Shown here piece by piece: positions 13,366 through 20,964 of a stretch of 64,000 nt of DNA. The notes under the pieces are model-generated. The model saw nothing but the letters and a program-made list of their open reading frames with translations. It searched no databases and was not told the DNA's origin. The translations under genes were made by a program, and so were the position numbers. Source of the DNA: a virus; IMG/VR virus record IMGVR_UViG_3300044634_002252, positions 1 through 64,000 of that record; one strand, given 5' to 3'. Position 1 is the first letter of the stretch; each line of letters begins with the position of its first letter.

Positions 13366-13371
13366 TATAAT
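13366..13371 (+). promoter_or_regulatory. -10 box, leaderless for 13378
   Basis: TATAAT ends 6 bases before the ATG at 13378. No clear -35 or TG extension is seen. Confidence 0.55.
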
Positions 13372-13377
13372 ATTACT

Positions 13378-13638
13378 ATGACTCAAAAAGAGATTCTTGA
13401 AATTAACCTGCAGCGCTCTGATGTCACAGAGGAAATCCCAGCAGAGATTGATAAAATTTTATCGGAAGATCCAGAAATCATTTATACTAAATTAAATTAT
13501 GAGGATGATTCAAATCTTATAAAGAGCATAGTTAGCTCTAGTCAGCCAATAGCATCCCCATTTTTCTTGGCACTTCGTGATGGCAAGGTATTTAATTCGT
13601 TTACGAATCCAAGCCTTATAACTAATTCAGATATCTAA
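13378..13638 (+). CDS. Small hypothetical protein
   Basis: It encodes 86 residues (MTQKEILEINLQRSDV). The start is placed at 13378 and not at the GTG at 13360, because 13378 lies 6 bases after a perfect TATAAT, the spacing used by many genes here. The sequence is acidic with no recognised domain. It converges on the zinc-ribbon gene at 13659. Confidence 0.65.
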   Translation: MTQKEILEINLQRSDVTEEIPAEIDKILSEDPEIIYTKLNYEDDSNLIKSIVSSSQPIASPFFLALRDGKVFNSFTNPSLITNSDI

Positions 13639-13658
13639 TCTATTGCCACAAAGGGCAA

Positions 13659-13826
13659 CTAAATAACTTCTGGCTCTTGACAGTGTAAACAAAAATAATT
13701 GTAGCCCTTTTCCTTTGGACCACCCAAGACAAGCTTATCTTCACGGGCTAGGAATATCTCATTACTGGTTGGCATACCATACCAAATTGGCACAAGGCCA
13801 GACTGACTACAAATCGAACATATCAT
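13659..13826 (-). CDS. 55-residue zinc-ribbon protein
   Basis: It encodes MICSICSQSGLVPIWYG and ends YFCLHCQEPEVI, giving two CxxC knuckles 42 residues apart, as in small zinc ribbons. The ATG lies 6 bases after TGC-TAAAAT on the minus strand, so it is leaderless. It is divergent from the 13914 structural gene. Confidence 0.65.
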   Translation of the reverse strand: MICSICSQSGLVPIWYGMPTSNEIFLAREDKLVLGGPKEKGYNYFCLHCQEPEVI

Positions 13827-13832
13827 GTATTA

Positions 13833-13841
13833 ATTTTAGCA
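13833..13841 (-). promoter_or_regulatory. Extended -10, leaderless for 13826
   Basis: TGC-TAAAAT on the minus strand, 6 bases before the ATG at 13826. Confidence 0.6.
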
Positions 13842-13898
13842 TACATGCTAGGATTATGTGCTAGATTTGTGGCAAATTGATAATAAATTTTATAATAG

Positions 13899-13907
13899 TG
13901 ATAAAAT
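13899..13907 (+). promoter_or_regulatory. Extended -10, leaderless for 13914
   Basis: TGA-TAAAAT, then 6 bases to the ATG at 13914. Confidence 0.6.
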
Positions 13908-13913
13908 GTTATT

Positions 13914-14195
13914 ATGACTATACATTCCCTAACCACACTTAGTAGCTCAACTGCTACTCGCCTAACTCCTCCTGGACTTCACTCTGGGATGGACATTACC
14001 ATTCAAAATGTTCACGAATCTGCTACCGTTTATGTTGGTGGAGAAGGTGTTACTTCCTCTAACTACGGATACCGCCTTCTAGCTGGTAACGCCATCTCAT
14101 TTGAACTTCCAGGAAGGGATGCCCTTTATGCAATCACATCTACCAACAACTCTCAGGTTGCTATCATTAAGACAAATCTGGAAGCTGGTAACTAG
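13914..14195 (+). CDS. Small beta-rich protein before the fibre gene
   Basis: It encodes 93 residues, Ser/Thr/Gly-rich and predicted beta: ITIQNVHESATVYVGGEGV and AISFELPGRDALYAIT. It resembles small phage structural or head-decoration proteins. Its stop overlaps the GTG start of the collagen-like fibre, which supports a virion role. It is leaderless by promoter geometry. The exact function is unknown. Confidence 0.7.
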   Translation: MTIHSLTTLSSSTATRLTPPGLHSGMDITIQNVHESATVYVGGEGVTSSNYGYRLLAGNAISFELPGRDALYAITSTNNSQVAIIKTNLEAGN

Positions 14196-15478
14196 TGGCT
14201 AGGTTTAGTGGCAGCTCTGGTAGTGGAGAAGGTACCGTAGGACCACAAGGGCCTGCAGGTGCTGACGGTGCAGACGGAGCTGATGGTGCTGACGCTCTAT
14301 GGAGCTTTGAAGGCGAATGGGTAAATGGAGTTGACTATGCTCCTGGATCTGTAGTCCAGCTTGAAGGATCATCTTACTACCACCCAGATGGTCAGTTTTC
14401 TTCATATGCCCCTCCAGGATATGGTTGGCTCTTGGTGTCTGCCAAGGGTGCAGATGGAGCAGACGGTGCCGATGGTACTAACGGTAGCCCAGGACTTGTC
14501 TATTTAGGTAACTATGTTTCAGGCAACGGATACCTTGCAAACGTTGCTGTTGTAAAGGGAAGCGATGACAATCTGTACATTGCAACATCAAGCGGTGGAC
14601 TAAGCGATCCAGTTGGAAATAGTGCAGAGTGGAGCATCTTCCTACCAAAGGGTGCCCCAGGTGCTGATGGAGAAGATGCAGTTCTTCCACAGGATTTGTC
14701 AACAACAGACAGCCCAACATTTAGCAAGATCATACTTACAAACAACGGCACAATAGACAATATAACAATTGGCGATGATGTACTCCTCGGTGACGGAAAT
14801 GTTGCAAACCACCTAGTAATTGTTGGAAATCAAGATGCAACGCAGGGTGGTATTGTTCTTGGTAATAATAAAACTGAACAGGTTTCATCAGATGGATCTA
14901 ATTTAAATCTTGAAGCAGACAATGATATTATTCTTTACCCAGGAAGTTCATATGCCTATGTTGGTACACCGACTGTTGGTGGGGAAACAAGAATTGCTAC
15001 ACGTGGAGATCTTAGTGCTGCATCAACTACATTGTTTGAATCAGTTAGATACACTCCAACATTTACCGCAACTGGTTTAACATTTACTGGAACAGGTGCA
15101 ACTCATCCTACCTATAACTCTTACTATGTCAAGGCAGGTAAATTAGTTAGCTTTGTTATTGAGGTTGACCTATCTACCGTGACAAATTTCGGAACTGGAC
15201 AGTACAAACTACAGCTTCCGTTTACTCCAGCGGTTGGATTTAACCACTTTACTGGTTGGGCCTGGGCTGACCCAGATGTGGACCCAGATACTGGAACTGG
15301 GCACACAATTATTAATGCTGATACTGCAGGAGTCACTGACGTTCTAGATTTGCACTACCTTAAGTCAGCAGGTGGTGCTAATGCTCCAATTAGAGAGGGC
15401 CTATTTGTCCAGGGTACACCAGTAACACTGTCAACCATTAGCAAAATTTACATTAACGGTACTTACATAGCTGCTTAA
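14195..15478 (+). CDS. Collagen-like tail fibre or adhesin
   Basis: This 427-residue protein starts at GTG 14195. Three Gly-X-Y blocks are visible: GPQGPAGADGADGADGADA (about 17-35), a second (about 84-98) and a third (GAPGADGEDA, about 153-162). They are separated by carbohydrate-binding-like modules (LWSFEGEWVNGVDYAPGSVV) with repeated aromatic positions. The C-terminus (about 275-427) is a beta-rich receptor-binding-like domain. Such layouts are typical of trimeric phage fibres. Pro occurs in GPQ, GPA and GAP triplets, possible hydroxylation sites. Confidence 0.8.
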   Translation: MARFSGSSGSGEGTVGPQGPAGADGADGADGADALWSFEGEWVNGVDYAPGSVVQLEGSSYYHPDGQFSSYAPPGYGWLLVSAKGADGADGADGTNGSPGLVYLGNYVSGNGYLANVAVVKGSDDNLYIATSSGGLSDPVGNSAEWSIFLPKGAPGADGEDAVLPQDLSTTDSPTFSKIILTNNGTIDNITIGDDVLLGDGNVANHLVIVGNQDATQGGIVLGNNKTEQVSSDGSNLNLEADNDIILYPGSSYAYVGTPTVGGETRIATRGDLSAASTTLFESVRYTPTFTATGLTFTGTGATHPTYNSYYVKAGKLVSFVIEVDLSTVTNFGTGQYKLQLPFTPAVGFNHFTGWAWADPDVDPDTGTGHTIINADTAGVTDVLDLHYLKSAGGANAPIREGLFVQGTPVTLSTISKIYINGTYIAA

Positions 15479-15493
15479 CGGAGGCAACGCCTT

Positions 15494-15694
15494 ATGGATA
15501 ATCCTAATGAAATAGATATGGATATCTCCAAAAATATCGACGGTATCGATCCAATGACCGTTGAATTAATTAGAATGTCTGAAAGAATTAAGCTTTTCTC
15601 TAAGCTTCGTAATCTTATTTATGAAAAGCAATATGAGAATGACCATGTTGCTGAAGAAGTACTTGGCTGGGCATACGAAAGATTATCTGATTAG
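15494..15694 (+). CDS. Small helical hypothetical protein
   Basis: It encodes 66 residues, acidic then helical (VELIRMSERIKLFSKLRNLIYEK), with CGGAGG 11-16 bases before the ATG. It follows the fibre gene by 15 bases, so it is likely co-transcribed. A chaperone role for the fibre is possible from its position but not shown. Confidence 0.65.
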   Translation: MDNPNEIDMDISKNIDGIDPMTVELIRMSERIKLFSKLRNLIYEKQYENDHVAEEVLGWAYERLSD

Positions 15695-15737
15695 CCCTAC
15701 CCCTTGATTTTTACCACAACTTAAGGTAAAATAATGT

Positions 15738-15890
15738 ATGGAAGATTTCCTAAAAGAAATAAAAGAAATATCTCAAAAGCTTGACGCCATTGAGATAGAG
15801 TTATTTATGAACCAAGAAGCTGCCGAGTCTATAGAAATGGATCTTAGATTTTTAAAAGCACAATTAGATTATGAAACTGAGGGGCAGTAG
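15738..15890 (+). CDS. 50-residue helical protein whose 3' end overlaps a tRNA
   Basis: It encodes MEDFLKEIKEISQKLDAIEIE and continues as one long amphipathic, probably coiled-coil helix. A TAAAAT -10 box ends 5 bases before the ATG. The last codons GGG CAG TAG lie inside the acceptor stem of the downstream tRNA (15881-15887), so one DNA segment serves both. Confidence 0.6.
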   Translation: MEDFLKEIKEISQKLDAIEIELFMNQEAAESIEMDLRFLKAQLDYETEGQ

Positions 15891-15954
15891 CTCAGCTGGT
15901 TAGAGCAGCGGACTCATAATCCGTCGGTCACGGGTTCAAGTCCCGTCTGCCCCA
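15881..15954 (+). tRNA. tRNA-Met-type (anticodon CAT)
   Basis: The acceptor stem GGGGCAG/CTGCCCC, D-stem GCTC/GAGC, a five-pair anticodon stem around loop CTCATAA, and a perfect T-arm (CGGG-TTCAAGT-CCCG) all form. No CCA is encoded. CAT could be elongator Met, or Ile if lysidine-modified. It is followed one base later by a second tRNA. Confidence 0.9.
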
Positions 15955-15955
15955 C

Positions 15956-16028
15956 GTCCCTGTATCCCAATGGCAGAGGAAGTGGACTTAAAATCCATTC
16001 AGTGTCAGTTCGAGTCTGACTAGGGACA
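15956..16028 (+). tRNA. tRNA with UAA anticodon (Leu codon UUA), short variable loop
   Basis: The acceptor stem GTCCCTG/TAGGGAC, a short D-stem (TCC/GGA), the anticodon stem GTGGA/TCCAT with loop CTTAAAA, and the T-stem GTCAG/CTGAC all form. The anticodon TAA reads UUA. The variable loop is only 5 bases, whereas bacterial tRNA-Leu normally has a long class II arm, so charging identity is uncertain. Confidence 0.8.
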
Positions 16029-16037
16029 CAAATAGTG

Positions 16038-16043
16038 TATAAT
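16038..16043 (+). promoter_or_regulatory. -10 box, leaderless for 16050
   Basis: TATAAT ends 6 bases before the ATG at 16050 and lies 10 bases after the tRNA 3' end. Confidence 0.6.
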
Positions 16044-16049
16044 AAAACT

Positions 16050-16646
16050 ATGAGCATAAACGCATGGGGAAGCATTAGCCCAAGACGCAGAGAAAGAATG
16101 CAGAGGCTATCTCCAGAGACTGCTGTCCAAGCTACCAAAGATAAGGTAGAGGACCAGATGCGCAAGCGCTATGAGGCACAAGAAGCTAAACGTGCACCAA
16201 AAATTCAGGTAGATCAAAAGATTATCCTTTGGACCTGGCTTATTGGAATCTTAGCTGCATTCATATCTTCTGCTGTAGTGTCTTTTAATGGGATTACTTC
16301 TGTGGCTGCTTTTGTTGGGTTATCTCAATCTTGGATGGCTGGATTGTTCTTTTTCTTTATTGAGCTTATGTACCTACTGTTCCTTGTTGCTTACTTAGTT
16401 TTGGCTTCTCGTATTGATGAAGATGGGAAGAAGGAAAAGACTGGCGGTGCACTAATTGGAATGATTGCCTTCGGCGCTATTGCTGTTCTTGCTAATGCGT
16501 TCCATACCTTTGATTTTTGGGAATGGGATTATCTTGAGCCAAGGATGTGGGCTGGAACAGTTCTAAGTATTGCTGCTCCAATTGCAATCATTGCTGCATC
16601 TAAAATGGCTTCAAGAGTTGTGTTTGCAAAAGCTATCAAGCTTTAG
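16050..16646 (+). CDS. Multi-pass membrane protein
   Basis: This 198-residue protein has a basic, soluble N-terminus (about 1-55) followed by four hydrophobic helices at roughly 60-80, 86-118, 134-153 and 167-186. I do not recognise the family. The start at 16050 is preferred to 16035 because of the -10 spacing. Its 3' end meets the opposite-strand 16643 gene. It could be a superinfection-exclusion or lysis-related protein, but nothing in the sequence shows this. Confidence 0.7.
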   Translation: MSINAWGSISPRRRERMQRLSPETAVQATKDKVEDQMRKRYEAQEAKRAPKIQVDQKIILWTWLIGILAAFISSAVVSFNGITSVAAFVGLSQSWMAGLFFFFIELMYLLFLVAYLVLASRIDEDGKKEKTGGALIGMIAFGAIAVLANAFHTFDFWEWDYLEPRMWAGTVLSIAAPIAIIAASKMASRVVFAKAIKL

Positions 16647-17341
16647 ACCTCCAAGTAACTCTTTTGACTAAACATACCTTTTAAAAGATCTCGCTCTATT
16701 AGTTTAAAAGAAGAGTCATTTGTTGATAAGAATGGCGATTCCCCAGAGTAATAGTCATAGTCCTTGAATTCCATATTATCAGTTAAATAAACTTTTACAT
16801 CGGACATCATGTCTCCACCTACATTAAACATGTTTCCATACATTGATCTCCACAGCAAATTTTTATATTTAACAACTTTAGAAAGCTTTTCTTTTTCTAC
16901 TAAAAATGGAATATGCAACTCATAGGACAGGGGGTCTTGAATCCCAACTCTGACAAGCTTATCGTGTGTGCTTGTTATTTTTTTCACATATGAGTAGCTA
17001 GCATAAGCGTTTAAGTATTTCTTGTATTTGTCTTTCAAAGTACCCTCGTGGATATAGCCTATGCTGTCAATCTTTTCCATAATATAGAAATCATCGTTCA
17101 TAACTACAAACTTATCATTTATTTGTGGTGCAGCAATCGCAGCTTCTAGATTTTTGTGTACATTTGCATACTTTGTCTCATCCTGACTTACAGATATAAA
17201 ATTCCCAGTATACCAAGGTGGGATGTTGCCTATTAACACTATGTTTGGATCTTTAAAGTTTTTAATTAATGATCTTATTGAGTACTTAAGCTCCTCGGCC
17301 GTCCCAGGCCCACACAAGTAAACAAACTGCATACCACTCAT
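16643..17341 (-). CDS. Glycosyltransferase/Stealth-like protein
   Basis: This 232-residue protein begins MSGMQFVYLCGPG. It has SIRSLIKNF, a nucleotide-sugar-domain-like start, and FVVMNDDFYIM, which resembles the N-D-D-F motif of Stealth-type phosphotransferases and GT-A enzymes. The C-terminus is Tyr/Ser-rich. The ATG at 17341 lies 6 bases after TATAAT; an ATG 3 bases earlier is also possible. It probably modifies a surface glycan or virion component; the substrate is unknown. Confidence 0.6.
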   Translation of the reverse strand: MSGMQFVYLCGPGTAEELKYSIRSLIKNFKDPNIVLIGNIPPWYTGNFISVSQDETKYANVHKNLEAAIAAPQINDKFVVMNDDFYIMEKIDSIGYIHEGTLKDKYKKYLNAYASYSYVKKITSTHDKLVRVGIQDPLSYELHIPFLVEKEKLSKVVKYKNLLWRSMYGNMFNVGGDMMSDVKVYLTDNMEFKDYDYYSGESPFLSTNDSSFKLIERDLLKGMFSQKSYLEV

Positions 17342-17347
17342 CATACA

Positions 17348-17353
17348 ATTATA
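17348..17353 (-). promoter_or_regulatory. -10 box, leaderless for 17341
   Basis: TATAAT on the minus strand, 6 bases before the ATG at 17341; the expected -35 region lies within the large palindrome at 17365-17433. Confidence 0.55.
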
Positions 17354-17364
17354 TCCTATCGGAA

Positions 17365-17433
17365 AGGGCTAGAGGCTTATATGCAAATTAGGGGGGTATA
17401 TGTATACCCCCAGCAACTATAAGAGCCCTATGG
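17365..17433. repeat. Large nested palindrome
   Basis: Centred on GGGGGTATA-TG-TATACCCCC (17392-17411), outer arms TGC/GCA, CTTATA/TATAAG and AGGGCT/AGCCCT pair in register with small bulges. The whole structure spans 69 bases between the 17435 and 17341 minus-strand genes. No T-run follows, so it is unlike a standard intrinsic terminator. Confidence 0.7.
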
Positions 17434-17434
17434 C

Positions 17435-18430
17435 TTATCTGAAAAGCTCTGGAAGCCCACGTGAGGTAGTCCAGTCTTTGCCAAAGTTAGAGAACAAAGC
17501 TTTATTCTTTGCACTTTCAGCGATCCTGCGAGACCAGGAATATCCTGCATCTCCACCCCACGCTAGCCACATGATGTATCCGTTAGAAGGATTGGCCTGG
17601 TTCCCCCAGTCCTTGCCCTTCTTATCTACCTCATGACGGGAGAAATAAGAATACATACGCTTTACGGTGCTGAGCGATAGCGTCTCTCCATTAGCCAACT
17701 GTCTAGCTCTTGTCCATCCAACTGCAGTTCCTGCTCCTGTTGCTTTACCGTCTTCTTTGAACTTGATAGCACGACGAGCAGCACTCCTAGCCCCAGCAGG
17801 AGGGCTGTAGCCTTCAGCTTTGTCCATGTATTCATTATCATTATCCTCATAATCTTCCATACTAATGTTTGGCATGTTAATTCTTTCAACGTCTGACATC
17901 AATGCACCAATTGAATATGGTGTGTAATAGTAGACTCCATCGTCTTCTTCTAAAATTCTAATTGCTACCGCTGGGTTTTCTGGAGTAGACTCTACTGCAT
18001 AAGGATTTCCTGGCTCTCCATATGTGCCACCTTCAATCATGATATGCTCTACCTGACCTACGATCATACCTTCGGTAGTTCTTGCCATTACAAAGTCTCC
18101 TTCGGTCAGGGAAGCGTCGGCCTTTGATACTGGAACACAGTTAGGAACCATCCTGCCGTTATCCCCTGGCTTCATGCCACGCTGAGTGTATCCTTCCCAA
18201 CAAGGGTCTGCTTTCTTTACTGGCCATTCATCTGGATTCTTAACACTCATGCCACCGTCATTGGTAATCATTTCTTTTTCGTCAATGTTGTCCTCAGATT
18301 GATTGATAGCATAGATTTGATTAGCAGCTTCTTCAGCTGTGGTGTGGCAACCCATTACGGTGCCGTCATCTTTTAGTGCAGGGTATCCCGAGCAACCGTA
18401 CGATCCCTTTTCTCCAACGTGATATGGCAT
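17435..18430 (-). CDS. Conserved phage protein of unknown function
   Basis: This 331-residue protein starts MPYHVGEKGSYGCSGYPALKDDG, 6 bases after TGC-TATAAT (leaderless). The middle is acidic (about 60-190). The C-terminal 110 residues contain PPAGARSAARRAI, GWTRARQLANGE, YFSRHEVDKKGKDW and WLAWGGDAGYSWSRRI. I associate these motifs with conserved phage proteins encoded near virion or DNA-processing genes, but I cannot name a function. A basic, Trp-rich C-terminal domain suggests nucleic-acid binding. Confidence 0.65.
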   Translation of the reverse strand: MPYHVGEKGSYGCSGYPALKDDGTVMGCHTTAEEAANQIYAINQSEDNIDEKEMITNDGGMSVKNPDEWPVKKADPCWEGYTQRGMKPGDNGRMVPNCVPVSKADASLTEGDFVMARTTEGMIVGQVEHIMIEGGTYGEPGNPYAVESTPENPAVAIRILEEDDGVYYYTPYSIGALMSDVERINMPNISMEDYEDNDNEYMDKAEGYSPPAGARSAARRAIKFKEDGKATGAGTAVGWTRARQLANGETLSLSTVKRMYSYFSRHEVDKKGKDWGNQANPSNGYIMWLAWGGDAGYSWSRRIAESAKNKALFSNFGKDWTTSRGLPELFR

Positions 18431-18436
18431 ATAAAT

Positions 18437-18445
18437 ATTATAGCA
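18437..18445 (-). promoter_or_regulatory. Extended -10, leaderless for 18430
   Basis: TGC-TATAAT on the minus strand, 6 bases before the ATG at 18430. Confidence 0.75.
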
Positions 18446-18453
18446 CATAGCAT

Positions 18454-18500
18454 AAAAAACCCCTACACAGGATCGTCAAGACCTTTGAATAGGGGTTTTA
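18454..18500 (-). terminator. Intrinsic terminator of the M23 gene
   Basis: On the minus strand, CCCCTA and TAGGGG enclose a 24-base loop with inner AGG/CCT pairing and are followed by TTTTTT. On the plus strand a T-run also follows, so it is potentially bidirectional. It separates the M23 peptidase gene from the 18430 gene. Confidence 0.75.
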
Positions 18501-18516
18501 TTATAATGCTTTTAAG

Positions 18517-19218
18517 CTACTGAGCTTGCTTTGGCTTTCCGCCGCCACTAGAATTTTTACCAGCTGCTTTCTTTGGAGCCGATCCAAAACCTGGAACTGG
18601 GTTTACTAGCTTAGCTCCCTTTCCTGGCTTTGGCTTAGCTGCAAGCTTGTCGACATCTAAACTAGGAAGTGCTGTGCTGATAACTCCATCATCTGGGGTA
18701 ATGTCCTTTGCAGAATCCCTTAGCTTTTCCCAGGCCATTACAGCCTCAACAAACTCAATAGGGCTAACAAAGCCCTTGCCATTTAGATCCCAACGGTGCA
18801 CCTTACCCTCTACAATTTCAAAGTGAAGGTGACGACCAGCAGATGCTCCAGTGTTTCCCATGACGCCTAGGATGGTTCCAGCTTCAACCTTCTGACCAGT
18901 CTTAACCTTTAAAGAACCTTCGGCCATGTGTCCATAGCGAGCTACATACAACTTACCATTAATCTGGCTTCTTATGTCTACATACCATCCAACTCCACCA
19001 ATAGAGCCATCTGCATTCTTTAGTTTAGACGGACCTGCATAAACTACCTTGCCATCATGCCAGGCTTCGCAATAAATTTTTGGGTTAGGGCCCCAAAGGT
19101 CCGTGCCATTATGATGCTTCTTAATTTTCTCTATAGGATGCACCCTCCATCCGAAGGGACTTGTAATCTTCCAGTCCTTGCCCTTTTTCCCATCGATAGG
19201 GTATTGTGTCTTTGCCAT
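18517..19218 (-). CDS. M23 (LytM/lysostaphin-type) peptidase
   Basis: This 233-residue protein has TSPFGWRVHP, H36-x3-D40 (KHHNGTD) and the H130-x-H132 pair (GRHLHFEI), the zinc-binding set of active M23 peptidases. These cut peptide cross-links in peptidoglycan. There is no signal peptide, which fits an endolysin or virion protein. The Lys/Gly/Ser-rich C-terminus ends GGGKPKQAQ, nearly the same as the end of the holin-like 22089 protein (GTKPKQVQ). AAGGAG precedes the start, and its promoter is divergent from the 19303 gene. Confidence 0.88.
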   Translation of the reverse strand: MAKTQYPIDGKKGKDWKITSPFGWRVHPIEKIKKHHNGTDLWGPNPKIYCEAWHDGKVVYAGPSKLKNADGSIGGVGWYVDIRSQINGKLYVARYGHMAEGSLKVKTGQKVEAGTILGVMGNTGASAGRHLHFEIVEGKVHRWDLNGKGFVSPIEFVEAVMAWEKLRDSAKDITPDDGVISTALPSLDVDKLAAKPKPGKGAKLVNPVPGFGSAPKKAAGKNSSGGGKPKQAQ

Positions 19219-19265
19219 AAAATCTCCTTATTAAGCGTTGTAATTATTAAAATTAACGCATATAT

Positions 19266-19285
19266 ATTATAGCATATGGTAAAAT
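19266..19285. promoter_or_regulatory. Divergent extended -10 boxes
   Basis: Minus strand TGC-TATAAT (19274-19266) serves the M23 gene; plus strand TGG-TAAAAT (19277-19285) serves the 19303 operon. The two lie back to back within 20 bases, so polymerase occupancy should be mutually exclusive. Confidence 0.65.
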
Positions 19286-19302
19286 AGAACAAAAGGAACA
19301 AT

Positions 19303-19992
19303 ATGCCTAAAATTCCAACCAGATGGCTAGACCCCTCTGATACTGTCAACTTTCCAGACGATCGGGTTGAGAGTGCTAGAGAGATTTCAGAATCTCAATT
19401 AAAAAATTGTAAGATTATACCAAGCAGAGAACACTTTATAAAATATCTTCCAGAAAATCTTAGATACTTAGAGATAGGCGTTGCCTGGGGATATTATGCT
19501 GATCTAGTCTGCTCTAAAAATCCCACAGTATTTCACTTAATGGACACCTACAACCAGGATCTAAAGTGCTGGTCTTGGAGAAAGTTTGAAGAATGTAAGT
19601 GTGAGGGCAAGAAGCATGAACTTCTTTACTCTCCCGAAACACATCAAGATTATATAAATAAAAGATATAGTGCGCATAATGCCTTGACTATAAAAGGCAA
19701 AGCTCCTGACCAAATTGATGACTCTTACGAGTACGACTATATATATATTGATTTTATTAATGAAAGATTTGCAATTCGTGACACTCTTAACAAGTGTAAG
19801 GACATGGTTCCTATTGGTGGCTACCTTGGCGTTAATGACTACTTAATCTATGATGGAGTTATTGAGGACTCTCTCTATGGCACATACCAGGCAGTAAATG
19901 AATTTCTACACTTTAATAAAAATTGGTCAGTGGTCGCTTTAGCTTTACATCCCTTGGGATTTTATGATATCTATTTGAGGAAAGATCTATGA
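19303..19992 (+). CDS. Class I SAM-dependent methyltransferase-like protein
   Basis: This 229-residue protein contains LRYLEIGVAWGYYADL (SAM motif I, about 49-64), LMDTY as the acidic loop and DYIYIDFINE as motif IV. It ends with PIGGYLGVNDYL, as in macrocin-type or domain-24 methyltransferases acting on sugars. AAAGGAAC precedes the ATG. It is coupled by 4 bases to the SGNH-like gene, so both may modify the same glycan. Confidence 0.75.
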   Translation: MPKIPTRWLDPSDTVNFPDDRVESAREISESQLKNCKIIPSREHFIKYLPENLRYLEIGVAWGYYADLVCSKNPTVFHLMDTYNQDLKCWSWRKFEECKCEGKKHELLYSPETHQDYINKRYSAHNALTIKGKAPDQIDDSYEYDYIYIDFINERFAIRDTLNKCKDMVPIGGYLGVNDYLIYDGVIEDSLYGTYQAVNEFLHFNKNWSVVALALHPLGFYDIYLRKDL

Positions 19993-20891
19993 AAGAAAAA
20001 ATACTTACAGATGATTTTGAAATAATTCCAAGCCATTCCTCAGTTGTAAATGAAATATTCCAAAATGATTTTGACATAACTTGGCATGATGGATATAGGG
20101 CCAGCGGCTCTACTCAGAGAGTATGGGGTATCATTCCAGGAGAAAATGCCAAGGATGATGGAACGATTTCTTACCATTATAATAATAATTACTTTAGGTC
20201 TGATGAGTTTGTGGCGGAGCACAGTGGAAGGCATGTTCTTTTTGCAGGATGCTCAGAAACTGAGGGTCAGGGTGGGGATATAGAAAGTTCTTGGGGAAAA
20301 ATACTTTTAAATAAAATAGAAAATGTTTCTGGATTTTATAATCTGGGAAAGTCTGGATATGGCTGGCAAAAAGTAATTAGCCAATTACGGATATATATAA
20401 ACAAGTATGGAAAGCCAGACAATCTGTTTGTTTTATTACCCAACATAGGCAGATCAATAGAGTGGTCTGAGGAAGACAAGGACTGGTATGCTAAGCAGTT
20501 TTATCCAAGACTTGGACCAACCAAGGCTTTAGGTTTTCAAAGCATGTACCTATCTGAACAATCAGTTGAGCAATATAAAAAAACTTTTATAGATTTTGTA
20601 ATATCTTGGAGATTATTTGAGGATTTTTGCGAAGCTGCAAACATAAAATTAGTTTGGGGTACCTGGCAATCAATAGATGATTATAACTTTAGCAAGCTTC
20701 AGTTATTTAAAAACTTTGTCCCCTTGCCTAAGCAGCAACTTCCAAGCCTAATTGACAGATATAGAGAAAACGCTAAGCTAGAAAAGTTTGACCTAGACAA
20801 AAGGGATGGGCATCACGGAAAACTTTTCCACGAGTACTGGGCAGATATTATGTTTGAAGAAGCCAAGAAAAAAGGATTTTTAAATGATTAA
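19989..20891 (+). CDS. SGNH/GDSL hydrolase-like protein
   Basis: This 300-residue protein has HVLFAGCSETEGQGGD as block I, with Ser in place of the GDS serine, and NLGKSGYGWQ as the Gly block. The C-terminus has DGHHGKLFHEYWAD, supplying the Asp-x-x-His pair of block V. SGNH enzymes de-acylate or acylate sugars and lipids. It is coupled to the upstream methyltransferase. No signal peptide is seen. The substrate is unknown. Confidence 0.7.
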   Translation: MKEKILTDDFEIIPSHSSVVNEIFQNDFDITWHDGYRASGSTQRVWGIIPGENAKDDGTISYHYNNNYFRSDEFVAEHSGRHVLFAGCSETEGQGGDIESSWGKILLNKIENVSGFYNLGKSGYGWQKVISQLRIYINKYGKPDNLFVLLPNIGRSIEWSEEDKDWYAKQFYPRLGPTKALGFQSMYLSEQSVEQYKKTFIDFVISWRLFEDFCEAANIKLVWGTWQSIDDYNFSKLQLFKNFVPLPKQQLPSLIDRYRENAKLEKFDLDKRDGHHGKLFHEYWADIMFEEAKKKGFLND

Positions 20892-20964
20892 AAAAATTAT
20901 TAAGTGGTACAGAATTAGAAAAATAAAAAAGTCTTTAAAGAAAAAAAGAAATTTTATATATTAA
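20884..20964 (+). CDS. 26-residue cationic amphipathic peptide
   Basis: The ATG at 20884 lies within the 3' end of the SGNH gene (ATGATTAA overlap). The peptide MIKKIIKWYRIRKIKKSLKK plus KRNFIY has about half its residues Lys or Arg alternating with Ile/Trp/Tyr/Leu, giving a strongly amphipathic cationic helix. Its stop overlaps the convergent 20961 gene by 4 bases. Coding is suggested by position; function is unknown. Confidence 0.4.
   Translation: MIKKIIKWYRIRKIKKSLKKKRNFIY

Noticed and set aside
14230-14300. Tandem repeats near the fibre gene start
   Set aside because: They encode Gly-X-Y triplets of the collagen-like fibre.
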